DNA of 64,000 nucleotides from Sphingobium yanoikuyae (GCF_013001025.1 NZ_CP053021.1:124001-188000); one strand, 5' to 3'; numbered from the stretch's first letter, positions 18,651-27,894 are shown. Made by a program: numbers and translations. Notes: a model not told the origin generated them from the sequence alone.

Positions 18651-20096
18651 ATGGACATCCAATTCAGCCCCACGCGCCCCCAAGTCGACACGTTGGTCCT
18701 TGCCGTGGCGAAGGGGTCTGTCGACAGCCTGCCGCTCGCCGCATCGGCCACGCTGGTCGCCGGCGCCGCCGCCGCGCGCTTTGCCGGTGAGGCAGGCGGC
18801 AGCGTCGAGAGCTTCGTCGAGGAGGGCGGCGCGGTGCTGCGCGTCCTGCTGCTGGGCATCGGCAATGGCAGTGCGGCCGACCTGGAGCGGGCCGGCGGCG
18901 CGCTGACCGCCAAGCTGTCGACCAGCGGCGCGACCCACGCAGCGGTCGAATTCCCGGCCGGCGTCAGTGGCGAGGATGCCGCCCGGCTGGGCCTGGGCGC
19001 GCTGCTGCGCAGCTGGCGGATCGACACTTATCGCACGCGTCAGCCCGAAAAGGCCAAGCCGACGCTGGCGACCGTGACGATCGTCGCGACCGGCGCCGAG
19101 GCCGAATGGGCCAAGCTGTCGGCGGTCGCCGCCGGCGTTGCCTTCACCCGCGAACTGGTGTCGGAACCGGCCAACATCCTCTATCCCGAAAGCTTCGTCG
19201 CGCGCTGCCAGCATCTGGCCGAGCTGGGCGTCAAGATCACCGTGCTGGACCGCGCGGCGATGACGGAGCTGGGCATGGGCGCGCTGCTGGGCGTGGCGCA
19301 GGGGTCGGCGCGTGAAGCGCGGCTGCTGGCGATGGAATGGGACGGCACCGATGGCGCCGCCGACAAGCCGGTCGTGTTCATCGGCAAGGGTGTGACCTTC
19401 GACACCGGCGGTATCTCGCTCAAGCCTGGCCCCGGCATGGAAGACATGAAGTGGGACATGGGCGGCGCCGGCGCCGTGGCTGGTGCCATGAAGGCGCTGG
19501 CCGGTCGCAAGGCCAAGGCGCGTGTCGTCGGCATCTGTGGTCTGGTCGAGAATATGCCCGACGCCAATGCGCAGCGCCCCGGCGACATCGTGACGTCGAT
19601 GTCGGGCCAGACGATCGAGGTGCTGAACACCGACGCCGAAGGCCGGCTGGTGCTGTGCGACGCGGTGACCTGGGCGCAGAAGACCTATGAACCTGAAGTG
19701 GTGATCGATCTCGCCACCCTGACGGGGGCGATGATGATTGCGCTCGGCAGCGAGCATGGCGGCCTGTTCGCCAACGACGATGCGCTGGCCGACGACCTGC
19801 TGGCGGCGGGCAAGATCAGCGGCGAGAAGCTGTGGCGCTTCCCGCTGTCGGAGGCCTATGACAAGCTGATCGACAGCCCGATCGCCGACATGAAGAATAT
19901 CGGCCCGCGCTTCGCTGGCTCGATCACCGCTGCCCAGTTCATCAAGCGCTTCGTCAACGAAGGCGTGAAGTGGGCGCATCTCGACATTGCCGGCATGGTC
20001 TGGTCGGACAAGCCGGGCGCCACCGCCGACAAGGGCGCGACTGGCTATGGCGTGCGCCTGATCGACCAGCTGGTGGCCGACAAGTTCGAGCGCTGA
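18651..20096 (+). CDS. pepA: Leucyl aminopeptidase (M17)
   Basis: A cytosolic dizinc/manganese aminopeptidase that removes N-terminal residues. The M17 signature NTDAEGRLVL is present, preceded by metal-binding GKGVTFDTGGISLKPG and KWDMGGAGAV. The N-terminal domain is alanine-rich and poorly conserved, as is usual. At 481 residues it is normal. It is transcribed away from lptD and followed after 5 bases by holC. Confidence 0.95.
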   Translation: MDIQFSPTRPQVDTLVLAVAKGSVDSLPLAASATLVAGAAAARFAGEAGGSVESFVEEGGAVLRVLLLGIGNGSAADLERAGGALTAKLSTSGATHAAVEFPAGVSGEDAARLGLGALLRSWRIDTYRTRQPEKAKPTLATVTIVATGAEAEWAKLSAVAAGVAFTRELVSEPANILYPESFVARCQHLAELGVKITVLDRAAMTELGMGALLGVAQGSAREARLLAMEWDGTDGAADKPVVFIGKGVTFDTGGISLKPGPGMEDMKWDMGGAGAVAGAMKALAGRKAKARVVGICGLVENMPDANAQRPGDIVTSMSGQTIEVLNTDAEGRLVLCDAVTWAQKTYEPEVVIDLATLTGAMMIALGSEHGGLFANDDALADDLLAAGKISGEKLWRFPLSEAYDKLIDSPIADMKNIGPRFAGSITAAQFIKRFVNEGVKWAHLDIAGMVWSDKPGATADKGATGYGVRLIDQLVADKFER

Positions 20097-20101
20097 AGCC
20101 G

Positions 20102-20539
20102 GTGCAGGTCGACTTCTACCAGCTCAGCCGCGATCCCGTGGAAGGGGTGCTGCCCGCGATCGCGGCGCGCATCCTGGACATGGGCGCGCGGCTGCTGGTG
20201 GTGGCCGACGAGCCGGAACGGCTGGCCCGCATATCGGCGGGCCTGTGGGCGGGGCCACCCGAAAGCTTCCTGGCCAATGGGCTGGCAGGCGACGGGGTGG
20301 ACGCCGCCCAGCCGGTGCTGCTGGCGCAGAGCTGCGACGCTGCCAATGGCGCGAAGCATATCGCGCTGGCGGACGGGGTGTGGCGCGAGGAGGCGCTGGG
20401 CTTCGAGCGGGCCTTCTATTTCTTCGACGCGGACACGATCGACGGGGCGCGGGCCAGCTGGCGGGCGCTCAGCAAGCGTGAGGGCGTGACCCCGCGCTTC
20501 TGGCGGCAGGAAGGCCGCAAATGGGTGCAGGGGCCGTGA
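20102..20539 (+). CDS. holC: DNA polymerase III chi subunit
   Basis: Chi links the clamp-loader to SSB. The chain starts at GTG 20102, MQVDFYQLSRDPVEGVLPA, and contains LARISAGLWAGPPESFLANG and ERAFYFFDADTIDGARASWR, typical of HolC. At 145 residues it is normal. The gene starts 5 bases after pepA, a pairing seen in many proteobacteria, so the two are very likely cotranscribed. No ATG is available at this position. Confidence 0.9.
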   Translation: MQVDFYQLSRDPVEGVLPAIAARILDMGARLLVVADEPERLARISAGLWAGPPESFLANGLAGDGVDAAQPVLLAQSCDAANGAKHIALADGVWREEALGFERAFYFFDADTIDGARASWRALSKREGVTPRFWRQEGRKWVQGP

Positions 20540-20652
20540 ACGCCCGGAAATAGGGACTTCTACCAAGCCCACTCGCGCCCCTCTTGCGAAGTGATCCGGC
20601 CCAGTCTAAAGGGCGCGCAACTTTATTCCAACAATCCGGAGTTATGAGGGCC

Positions 20653-21075
20653 ATGGCCGTCACGCGCACTTTTTCGATCATCAAGCCCGACGCAACCCGT
20701 CGCAACCTGACCGGCGCCGTCACCAAGATGCTGGAAGAAGCCGGCCTGCGCGTCGTCGCTTCCAAGCGCATCCGCATGAGCCGCGAGCAGGCCGAAGGCT
20801 TCTACGCCGTTCACAAGGAACGCCCCTTCTTTGCTGACCTGGTCGCCTTCATGATCTCCGGCCCGGTCGTCGTCCAGGTTCTGGAAGGCGAAAACGCCGT
20901 GACCCGCAACCGCGACATCATGGGCGCCACCAACCCGGCCAATGCCGACGCCGGCACCATCCGCAAGGAACTGGCCGAATCGATCGAAGCCAATTCGGTC
21001 CATGGTTCGGACAGCGAAGAAAATGCCGCGATCGAGATCGCCTATTTCTTCAAGCCCGAAGAAATCGTCGGCTAA
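20653..21075 (+). CDS. ndk: Nucleoside diphosphate kinase
   Basis: Ndk transfers the gamma phosphate between nucleoside triphosphates via a phosphohistidine. The sequence begins [18 protein letters not shown] (start ATG 20653) and contains the active-site histidine in [20 protein letters not shown] and the conserved [11 protein letters not shown]. At 140 residues it is the standard length. It ends 30 bases before a strong terminator. Confidence 0.97.
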   Translation: MAVTRTFSIIKPDATRRNLTGAVTKMLEEAGLRVVASKRIRMSREQAEGFYAVHKERPFFADLVAFMISGPVVVQVLEGENAVTRNRDIMGATNPANADAGTIRKELAESIEANSVHGSDSEENAAIEIAYFFKPEEIVG

Positions 21076-21105
21076 ACCCGACACCCGTCCACGGACGAGC
21101 AAAAG

Positions 21106-21140
21106 GCCCGGCGCTCCCGCAAGGAGCGGCCGGGTTTTTT
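21106..21140 (+). terminator. Rho-independent terminator of ndk
   Basis: GCCCGGCGCTCC and GGAGCGGCCGGG pair around a CGCAA loop with one bulge. They are followed by TTTTTT at 21135-21140, in the direction of ndk. Confidence 0.9.
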
Positions 21141-21176
21141 GTTGCTGGGGGCGGGTGGTAGGCGACTGTCCGTAAT

Positions 21177-21300
21177 CCTCCCCAAGCTTGCTTGGGGAGG
21201 GGGACCGCCGAAGGCGGTGGAGGGGCAAGTAGATGAGGTCGCGCCATTGCCCCTCCGTCAGCGCTTCGCGCTGCCACCTCCCCAAGCAAGCTTGGGGAGG
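21177..21300. repeat. REP-like inverted repeat pair
   Basis: CCTCCCCAAGC-TT-GCTTGGGGAGG lies at 21177-21200, and the reverse-oriented copy CCTCCCCAAGCAAGCTTGGGGAGG at 21277-21300. GCCCCTCCGTCAGCGCTTCG (21248-21267) between them is the reverse complement of the module at 12684-12713. The whole unit could fold into one long hairpin in the ndk/21347 intergenic space. Confidence 0.75.
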
Positions 21301-21346
21301 AACTGAGACGTCAGCTTGCGGCCTGCCTGAACGTGGCCGTGCGGCC

Positions 21347-21985
21347 CTAGCGTTTCGTCTGGCGGGCCCAGCGGGCGTCTATCTGGGACTGGGCGCTGGC
21401 GCCCTGGGCGTGGCTGACCAGGGAGAGGCCGCGCAGGGTCAGCTTGTGGCCGGACAGCCATTTGCCGGCGATGCCATAGCCGATGTCGTAGACGGCGGAA
21501 TCGCTGTGGGTGTCGCCATTGACGACGAACTGGGTGACGATGGTCACCGGCAGTTTCTCGTCGCCGATGCTGTCGTCGGGCAGCTTGGCGGCATTGCGCG
21601 CCTTTTTCAGCGCATCCTCGAACCAGCCGGCCTCGATCCGCGGTTCGCCGGTCGTGTCGACCGGGGCGATGCCGAGCGCCCTGGGGAAATGGATGGTCTG
21701 GCTCTGCACCAGCTGATCGGAATCAGTGGGCTTGAGCGTCAGGCGGCTGTCGCCATCGGCCGAAGCGTTGAGCACCAGCCGGGCGGCGCGGGCGGAGGCC
21801 TTGCTGCTTTCGGCGGCCTTGCTGGCGCGCTCGTCCTTCTTGTCGGCCCAGTTGAGATAGAGGGTGAGGGCGGAGATCAGCACCGCCGCCACCGCCAGCA
21901 ATTCGCCCAGCGTGATCCAGCGCCTGCGGATGCGGGCGGCTTCCTCCTTGCGGGTCTCCTGCTTGGCTTCGGGGCTGTCGCTCAT
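21347..21985 (-). CDS. Hypothetical single-pass membrane protein
   Basis: A 212-residue protein. A charged N-terminus (KQETRKEEAARIRRRW) precedes one transmembrane helix (ITLGELLAVAAVLISALTLY). A Lys/Ala-rich coil follows, then a mostly beta extracytoplasmic domain (RLTLKPTDSDQLVQSQTIHF). It resembles sphingomonad hypothetical proteins. It ends just upstream of nothing obvious and starts 4 bases after the GST stop, so the two may form a unit. Function unknown. Confidence 0.55.
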   Translation of the reverse strand: MSDSPEAKQETRKEEAARIRRRWITLGELLAVAAVLISALTLYLNWADKKDERASKAAESSKASARAARLVLNASADGDSRLTLKPTDSDQLVQSQTIHFPRALGIAPVDTTGEPRIEAGWFEDALKKARNAAKLPDDSIGDEKLPVTIVTQFVVNGDTHSDSAVYDIGYGIAGKWLSGHKLTLRGLSLVSHAQGASAQSQIDARWARQTKR

Positions 21986-21989
21986 CGGG

Positions 21990-22670
21990 TCAGGCCGTCT
22001 GGGGCGGGACTTCGAACTTGTCGATCACCCATTCCTCGGCCTGCGCCTCGCCGATCCATTCCTGCATCCAAGGATGGGCGATGATCGCGCGCATATAGGC
22101 TTCGGCAAAGCGGGCGACGGGCAGCTGATAGGTGATGAAGCGGGTCACGACGGGCGCGAACATCAGGTCGACGGCGCCGAACTCGCCGAACAGGAAGTCG
22201 CCCTCGCCACCATAGCGGGCGCGGGCCTGGGCCCAGAGCTGCATGATCCGGCTGATGTCGTGAGCAACGGCCTCCGACGGCGGGACCGGGTCATAGATCT
22301 GGCGGATGTTCATGCTGTGCTCGCGGCGGAGCGCGGCGAAGCTGCTGTGCATTTCTGCCGCCATCGAGCGGGCCATGGCGCGGGCACCCGGATCGGTCGG
22401 CCAGAACTGGTCGCCCTCGGCCTTTTCATTGAGATATTCGACGATGGCCAGGCTGTCCCACACGACGATGTCGTCGCCATCCCACAGGATCGGCACCTTG
22501 CCGGAGGAGGGGGCGAACTCATCGCCCTCGCGACGCTTTTCCCACTCCTCGTCATAGAGGGGGACGACCACTTCCTCGAAGGGAAGGCCGGAGAGCTTGC
22601 ACGCCAGCCAGCCGCGCAGCGACCAGCTCGAATAGGCCTTGTTGCCAATGAACAGCTTCATCATGGCCAT
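21990..22670 (-). CDS. Glutathione S-transferase family protein
   Basis: The N-terminal thioredoxin-like domain reads MKLFIGNKAYSSWSLRGWLA with the catalytic-type serines, continues with GKVPILWDGDDIVVWDSLAI (cis-Pro and Glu/Asp-Ser substrate region), and is followed by an all-helical C-terminal domain. At 226 residues it is standard for the class. The substrate is not inferable. Start choices at 22670, 22664 and 22661 differ by three residues at most. Confidence 0.85.
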   Translation of the reverse strand: MAMMKLFIGNKAYSSWSLRGWLACKLSGLPFEEVVVPLYDEEWEKRREGDEFAPSSGKVPILWDGDDIVVWDSLAIVEYLNEKAEGDQFWPTDPGARAMARSMAAEMHSSFAALRREHSMNIRQIYDPVPPSEAVAHDISRIMQLWAQARARYGGEGDFLFGEFGAVDLMFAPVVTRFITYQLPVARFAEAYMRAIIAHPWMQEWIGEAQAEEWVIDKFEVPPQTA

Positions 22671-22751
22671 GTCTTAGCCGGGCGGGCTTCGATAAGTCGA
22701 GAGCCGATAGAGAGGGCTTTCCACTTCGCGTCGAACCGCCTAAGGGGCGGG

Positions 22752-22846
22752 CATCCCCGGGGGGCCGCTCATGCGCGGCTGAGAGGTGGTCAGCAGACCA
22801 CGACCCGCTGAACCTGATCCGGCTGATACCGGCGTAGGGAGGGCAA
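22752..22846 (+). promoter_or_regulatory. TPP (THI-box) riboswitch
   Basis: The conserved landmarks follow in order: GGGGCC near 22762, GGCTGAGA at 22777-22784, ACCCGCTGAACCTGATCCGG at 22803-22822, and GGCGTAGGGAGG at 22831-22842. These are the sensor cores for the pyrimidine and pyrophosphate of thiamine pyrophosphate. It ends about 40 bases before the TonB-receptor ATG, so it should turn the operon off when TPP is abundant. Confidence 0.93.
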
Positions 22847-22886
22847 GGCGGCAGGTCCGTCGTCCCTCCTGTGGAGTGGACGTGAG

Positions 22887-25181
22887 ATGAAGACTGCCCG
22901 ATTGCCCCATGTTGGAAGCGCCTGCCTGACGCTGGCCCTGTTGATGATTGCATCGCCCGCGATGGCGGAGGATGAGCTGGACCAGTCGACCAATATCCAG
23001 GTCGTCGGCCATCCCGACCCCGAAGGCCTGTTGCCCGATCAGAGCGCGCCCAAGGCGGTCAGCGCGATCTCCACCGACTTCATCATCAAGCAGGCGCCGA
23101 CGCTCAACGCCTTCCAGCTGGTCAACCTGCTGCCCGGCGCCAATGTCTCGTCCAGCGACCCCTATGGCCTGTCGGCATCGTCCAGCCTGACGCTGCGCGG
23201 CTTGGGCCAGGACCAGATCGGCGTGTTGATGGAAGGCGCGCCGCAGAACGACATCGGCTATTATTATGCCTATCCCTCGCAATTTGCCGATGCGGAGAAT
23301 GTGCGCCAGGTGATGCTGGCGCAGGGCGCGGCAGATATTGACTCGCCGGTGGTCGCGGCGGCCGGCGGCCTGTTGTCGCTGACGCTGGATGATCCCAGGG
23401 CCGAGGCGGGCGGCCTCGTCAACCTGTCGGTCGGTTCCTATGACGAGCGGCGCGTCTTTGCGCGGATCGACACGGGACGGATCGGATCGACCGGGCTGAA
23501 GGCCTTTATTTCCTATTCCAACAACCGCGCCGACAACTGGCGCGGGGCGGGGCATGACCAGCGCCAGCATATCGACGCGAAGCTGCTGAACGAATGGGGC
23601 GAGGGTAACCGGGCGAGCATCGCCTTTTCCTTCAACGACGCCAAGACATCGACCTATCCCAGCCCGAGCAAGGCGGACTGGGAAGCCTCTGGCCGTGGCT
23701 ATAATTTCGACGAGACCTATAGCGAGGGGAATACCAACTACTGGCGCCTCTATCGCGCGCCGTTCCGCAATTTCTACGTCGCGGCGCCGGTGCATCTCAA
23801 GCTCAGCGACACGCTGAGCTTCGACAGCAGCGCCTATCTGCAGATGGGGCATGGCAATTCGCCCTATGGCACGCAGCTGACCACCACCGGCAATTATCTG
23901 GGCACCGAGGAACTGACCCAGCCGATCGACCTGCCCGGCGCGGTGGATGGCGTCGCTACGGTGATGGGCAACTGGACCGGCAAGCAGTTCCGCGTCGGCG
24001 ACGTCAGCAAGCTGACGCTGCAGGCCGGCGCGCATCGGATCGTGGCTGGCCTGTGGTTCGACTATGGCACGGACCGGGTGACGCAATCCTATACGTCGAT
24101 CGATGCCGATGGCCGGCCGGTCAACCAGTGGGGCTATCAGGACAAGGCGATCCGCACCGCCGACGGGCGCCTGCTGGCCTATGAAAATCAGCGCACGGAG
24201 ACGGTCACCAAGGGCTTCTTCCTGTCCGACAGCATTGCGGTGACGCCCAAGCTTGGCATCGACATCGGCTTCAAGGGCGTCAACCTGCTGCGCAACGGCC
24301 GCAACTATTTGCCCGGTCCGCAGTCGACGGTGCGGATCGACAGCTTTGCCGCGCTGCCGCGGGCGGCGATCCATTATCAGCTGGACGACCGGCAGCAGCT
24401 GTTCGCCAACATTACCACCAATTTCCGCACGCCCAACGAGTTCGCGCTCTACAACAGCTATTATGGCGGCGAACTGGTGAGCCAGGGCACCGACGGCCTG
24501 AAGAATGAATATTCGATCTCGCAGGAACTGGGCTATCGCTATATCGGCCCCAGCCTGTCCTTCTCGCTGACCGGTTTCCATTATCATTTCCGCAACCGCC
24601 AGGTGGCGACGGTGATCGACAGCGGCGGCGCGCTGGTCAATTCGACCATCAACGCCGGCAGCCAGAGCAGCTATGGCCTGGATGGCGAGATCGACTATCG
24701 CCCGGCCAAGGGGATGAGCATCTATGCCTCGGCCGAATATCTGCACACGCGGCTGAACGACGATCTGGCGATCAACGGCGATTATCTGCCGACCAGGGGT
24801 AAGCGGGCGGTGTCGGCCCCCAGCTTCCAGTTCGCGCTGGGCAGCACCTATGATGACGGCCGGCTGTTCGGCAGCAGCGCGCTCAAATATGTCGGCCGCC
24901 AATATGCGACCTTCATGAATGACGAGAGCATCAAGGGCTATGCCACGCTGGACCTGTCGGTCGGCGTGCATCTGGCCGGGCTGATCGACGCGCAGGTGAT
25001 GGACCTGCGCATCAACGCGATCAACGTCACCAATCCGCGCGTCCTGTCGGGCGTCTATGCGATCAGCACCAATGCGCAGGACACGGTCGGTCGTAACGGC
25101 ACGCTGATCGCCGGTTCGGCGCCGACCTATTATGTCGGCAGCGGGCGCGCCGTGGTGGCGACGCTGTCGCGCGCCTTCTGA
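22887..25181 (+). CDS. TonB-dependent receptor, probable thiamine transporter
   Basis: A 764-residue outer-membrane gated channel with a signal peptide (LTLALLMIASPAMAEDELD), a plug domain (KAVSAISTDFIIKQAPTLNA, FQLVNLLPGANVSSSDPYG, DQIGVLMEGAPQNDIGYYY) and a 22-strand barrel ending in an aromatic residue (VVATLSRAF). Control by a TPP riboswitch and the downstream kinase and PnuC-like permease make thiamine or a derivative the likely ligand, as with thiamine-regulated Omr1-type receptors. The assignment of substrate is inference; the receptor class is clear. Confidence 0.9.
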   Translation: MKTARLPHVGSACLTLALLMIASPAMAEDELDQSTNIQVVGHPDPEGLLPDQSAPKAVSAISTDFIIKQAPTLNAFQLVNLLPGANVSSSDPYGLSASSSLTLRGLGQDQIGVLMEGAPQNDIGYYYAYPSQFADAENVRQVMLAQGAADIDSPVVAAAGGLLSLTLDDPRAEAGGLVNLSVGSYDERRVFARIDTGRIGSTGLKAFISYSNNRADNWRGAGHDQRQHIDAKLLNEWGEGNRASIAFSFNDAKTSTYPSPSKADWEASGRGYNFDETYSEGNTNYWRLYRAPFRNFYVAAPVHLKLSDTLSFDSSAYLQMGHGNSPYGTQLTTTGNYLGTEELTQPIDLPGAVDGVATVMGNWTGKQFRVGDVSKLTLQAGAHRIVAGLWFDYGTDRVTQSYTSIDADGRPVNQWGYQDKAIRTADGRLLAYENQRTETVTKGFFLSDSIAVTPKLGIDIGFKGVNLLRNGRNYLPGPQSTVRIDSFAALPRAAIHYQLDDRQQLFANITTNFRTPNEFALYNSYYGGELVSQGTDGLKNEYSISQELGYRYIGPSLSFSLTGFHYHFRNRQVATVIDSGGALVNSTINAGSQSSYGLDGEIDYRPAKGMSIYASAEYLHTRLNDDLAINGDYLPTRGKRAVSAPSFQFALGSTYDDGRLFGSSALKYVGRQYATFMNDESIKGYATLDLSVGVHLAGLIDAQVMDLRINAINVTNPRVLSGVYAISTNAQDTVGRNGTLIAGSAPTYYVGSGRAVVATLSRAF

Positions 25182-25183
25182 CG

Positions 25184-26326
25184 ATGAGCGCCGTCGCCCC
25201 GCATCTGGTCCATGGCATGGGGCTGGCGCTGGACGCGCCGGCCTGGCCGGCGATCACGGCGGATGAGGCCGCGGCGGTGCTGGCCCATTTCCCTGATGCA
25301 GGCCGGCTGGCGGCGCTGGCCTGGCATTCGCCGCGCCCCTTCTCGGCGGCGGCGCTGGTCGAGACGGATCGTGGCCCGCTGTTCCTGAAGCGGCATCACC
25401 AGCGCTTGCGGACGCCGGCGGCGCTGGCCGAGGAGCATGGCTATATGGCGCATCTGCGTGGTGCCGGACTGGCGGTGCCCGATGTGCTGCGCGCGACCGG
25501 TGGTGCCAGCGCGATGGCGCTGGGCGAATGGAGCTATGAGCTGCATCGCCAGGCGCCGGGTATCGATCTTTATCGCGATCGCCAGTCCTGGACGCCCTTC
25601 CTGTCGCCCGATCACGCCTTTGCGGCTGGTGTCGCGCTGGCGCAACTGCATCGGGCGGCGGCCGGTTTCGCCGCGCCGGCACGCGGGTCGCATCCGCTGG
25701 TGTCGAGCTTCACGATCTTGCCCGCCGTCGATCCGCTGGCCGCAGCGGACGCCTATGTCGCGGCGCGACCGGCGGTGGCGGCCTTTCTGGCGGAGCTGCC
25801 CTGGCGGTCGGAACTGGCGCGGCTGTTCGCGGCACTGGGGCAGGGACTGGCGCCGCGGCTGGCGGAACAGCCTGCGCTCTGGACCCATAATGACTGGCAC
25901 CCCTCCAACCTGCTCTGGTCGGCGGAAGGCGCGGTCAGCAGCATCTTCGATTTCGGCCTGTCGACCCGCAGCTGCGCACTGCATGATCTGGCCACCGCGA
26001 TCGAGCGGACGGCGATTCCCTGGCTGACGCTGGATCAGGGCCGGCTGGCCGAGCCGGCGGATGTGGGCGGCGCGCTGGCCTTGCTGGCGGGCTATCGCAG
26101 TGTCCTGCCGTTGGCGTCTGTCGAAATCGCCACGCTGCTGCGCCTGCTGCCGCTGGTCCATGTCGAGTTCGCCCTGACCGAGATCGATTATTTCTTCGGC
26201 ATATTGGCCGATCGCGAAGGGGCGATGCTGGCCTGGCAAGCCTATCTGGTCGGCCATGCCGACTGGTTCATGTCGGGGGCGGGGCAGGGCTTTCTGGCGC
26301 AACTCCGTGAGGGGGGAGGCGGTTGA
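25184..26326 (+). CDS. APH-fold phosphotransferase, probable thiamine kinase
   Basis: An aminoglycoside/choline-kinase-like protein of 380 residues. The motif THNDWHPSNLLW holds the catalytic Asp, and SSIFDFGLSTRSC carries the DFG-type metal Asp. The N-terminal lobe has GPLFLKRHHQRL with the ATP-binding lysine. It begins 2 bases after the receptor stop, inside a TPP-riboswitch operon, so phosphorylating imported thiamine is the natural reading. An unrelated sugar or base kinase role cannot be excluded. Confidence 0.75.
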   Translation: MSAVAPHLVHGMGLALDAPAWPAITADEAAAVLAHFPDAGRLAALAWHSPRPFSAAALVETDRGPLFLKRHHQRLRTPAALAEEHGYMAHLRGAGLAVPDVLRATGGASAMALGEWSYELHRQAPGIDLYRDRQSWTPFLSPDHAFAAGVALAQLHRAAAGFAAPARGSHPLVSSFTILPAVDPLAAADAYVAARPAVAAFLAELPWRSELARLFAALGQGLAPRLAEQPALWTHNDWHPSNLLWSAEGAVSSIFDFGLSTRSCALHDLATAIERTAIPWLTLDQGRLAEPADVGGALALLAGYRSVLPLASVEIATLLRLLPLVHVEFALTEIDYFFGILADREGAMLAWQAYLVGHADWFMSGAGQGFLAQLREGGGG

Positions 26327-26892
26327 TGTCGACGCTGGAGATCATTGCCGTCATCATCAGCTTCCTCGGCATCTGGCTGACGGCGCGGCGGCATCTGCTG
26401 TGCTGGCCGATCAACCTGATGGCCTGCGCCCTGTATGCCAAGCTGTTCCTGGACGTGCGCCTCTATGCCGACATGGTGCTGCAGGGCCTGTTCGGCATCG
26501 CCATCATCTATGGCTGGATCGGCTGGGCACGGGGCAAGCGCGACGAGGGCGAGGTAAGGGTGGTGCCGCTGCCGCCGATGCGGGCCGCCAAGGGGCTGGC
26601 GCTGGGCGCCGTCGGTGCCGGCGCGATCGGCTGGTTCACCCATCATTATACCGATGCGGCGCTGCCCTGGATGGATTCGGCGCTGAGCAGTTTCAGCCTG
26701 GTTGCCCAATATTGGACGGCGCGGCGCCATGCGGCGAGCTGGCTGCTGTGGATCGCGGTCGACATTTTCTATGTCGGCATGTTCGTGTTCAAGGGATTGT
26801 GGCTGACCGCCGGCCTCTATGCCGCGATGATCGGGCTGGCAGTATTGGGCTATTGGCGCTGGCGGCAGGCGATGCGTCGAAGCGCAGCCTGA
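26326..26892 (+). CDS. PnuC-family permease, probable thiamine transporter (PnuT)
   Basis: A 188-residue integral membrane protein with about seven hydrophobic segments (EIIAVIISFLGIWLTAR, MACALYAKLFLDVRLYADM, LFGIAIIYGWIGW). The YADMVLQG and YWTARRHAASWLLWIAVD segments are typical of PnuC. PnuC proteins carry nicotinamide riboside; relatives called PnuT carry thiamine and occur in TPP-controlled operons like this one. ATG 26326 overlaps the kinase stop (TGATG), so translation is coupled. Confidence 0.82.
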   Translation: MSTLEIIAVIISFLGIWLTARRHLLCWPINLMACALYAKLFLDVRLYADMVLQGLFGIAIIYGWIGWARGKRDEGEVRVVPLPPMRAAKGLALGAVGAGAIGWFTHHYTDAALPWMDSALSSFSLVAQYWTARRHAASWLLWIAVDIFYVGMFVFKGLWLTAGLYAAMIGLAVLGYWRWRQAMRRSAA

Positions 26893-26939
26893 GCATGGCT
26901 GCTGCCTTGAGTCGGCAGGGATCGGATCTATCTGGAAAA

Positions 26940-26960
26940 TGGAGCCGAGCCGGAATCGAA
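26940..26960 (-). repeat. Candidate island attachment site (tRNA 3'-like)
   Basis: On the minus strand this reads TTCGATTCCGGC then TCGGCTCCA, like a tRNA T-loop-to-CCA end without the rest of a tRNA. A related stretch, TGGAGGCCCGAGCCGGAA, lies at 33228-33245 beyond the integrase. The repeat is short and imperfect. Confidence 0.35.
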
Positions 26961-27165
26961 TTCCCGGATTTTCCACATTTAAAAACAACAGCTTATGGGA
27001 ATGTAAGGCCTGTAAGGCCCCCGATCGTGCCCCCAAACGTACCATCAATTAGCGAAAGAACGGCTAGGCCGCCTGCATCCTGCGGTACGGCATTAACGCG
27101 CGCGTTTTTCGACGCTGTCATAGCGGATGCCGACTTGCTTCGAAATCCACAGCCGCGAGGTCAAA

Positions 27166-27199
27166 TGAAGCGGACGCCCCTTTCGGGGCAGCCGCTTCA
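27166..27199 (-). terminator. Hairpin after the ardC remnant
   Basis: TGAAGCGG at 27166-27173 pairs with CCGCTTCA at 27192-27199, and inside it GCCCC with GGGGC around TTTCG. It sits 9 bases beyond the ardC stop; the T-run is weak. Confidence 0.6.
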
Positions 27200-27207
27200 T
27201 CGAAAGA

Positions 27208-27894
27208 CTATGCCGCTTGCTTCAACTTATCTGGGGTTGCCAGTTGGTGCAGATAGGCAACGGCGCGTTCGGCATGGGCGGCGGCTTGCACGATGGCGCG
27301 AGTGTCATTTTGCAACACCTTGATCCAGCTTGCGATATAGCTGGCATGATCGGGGCGCGGCTCGATGCAAAGTTCCAGATCGGCGGCGAGGAAAGCGGCG
27401 CCTAATTCCGCCACTAATTCCTCGCGCGCGTACCCTTCATCGCCCCACTTCTCGCGCCCGAATGAGCGATGAAGGCGGCTCTTGTGCCGAGTCCAATGCA
27501 CGGTCTCATGACCCCTCGTGGTATAATAGCCATGGGCATCATGGAAGGCCGCGAAGGTTGGAAGCTGGATGCGGTCGGCTGAAGGGATGTAATAGGCTTT
27601 GTCGCCGCCGTGATTCACAGCTGCGGGAATGCTGGCAAAGAATGCCTCGGCGGCTTCGATGCGCTCCACCTCCGGCGCACGCGCCGACATGATGTGGAAC
27701 CGTTCGGGCAGGCCGTCGATCTGCGCCACGTTGAATACGGTATAGGTCTTCAGGAAACGGAAGCCCTGTTGCCGATCCTCCCCGCTGACATCGTCACGCA
27801 CTGTTCTGGTGCTGTCGCCATAATAGACCACGGTTGCACCATGCGCTCCCTTGCGCACCTGCGCACCCAAGGCTTGCGCCTGCTTGTAGGTCAT
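27208..27894 (-). pseudogene. ArdC-like antirestriction protein, N-terminus lost
   Basis: The remaining 228 residues match the C-terminal part of ArdC-type proteins: MTYKQAQALGAQVRKGAHG (end of the ssDNA-binding DUF1738 domain), then a zincin metallopeptidase domain with the GHETVHWTRH zinc motif and REELVAELGAAFLAADLEL. Intact ArdC starts about 60 residues earlier; upstream of the NPSW residues the sequence is traD in another frame. ArdC proteins protect incoming DNA from restriction during conjugation. ATG 27894 could still allow expression of a shortened form. Confidence 0.65.

Larger units (their letters stand above)
26893..27207. other. Junction between chromosome and island
   Basis: A gene-free stretch of 315 bases. 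It contains a tRNA-3'-like fragment (26940-26960), two GTAAGGCC repeats and two GCCCCC motifs at about 27003-27045, and the ardC terminator at 27166-27199. It is the probable left attachment region of the island. Confidence 0.5.

Noticed and set aside
22740..24971. 743-residue minus-strand frame across the riboswitch and TonB receptor
   Set aside because: Mirror of a certain receptor gene; no domain pattern.
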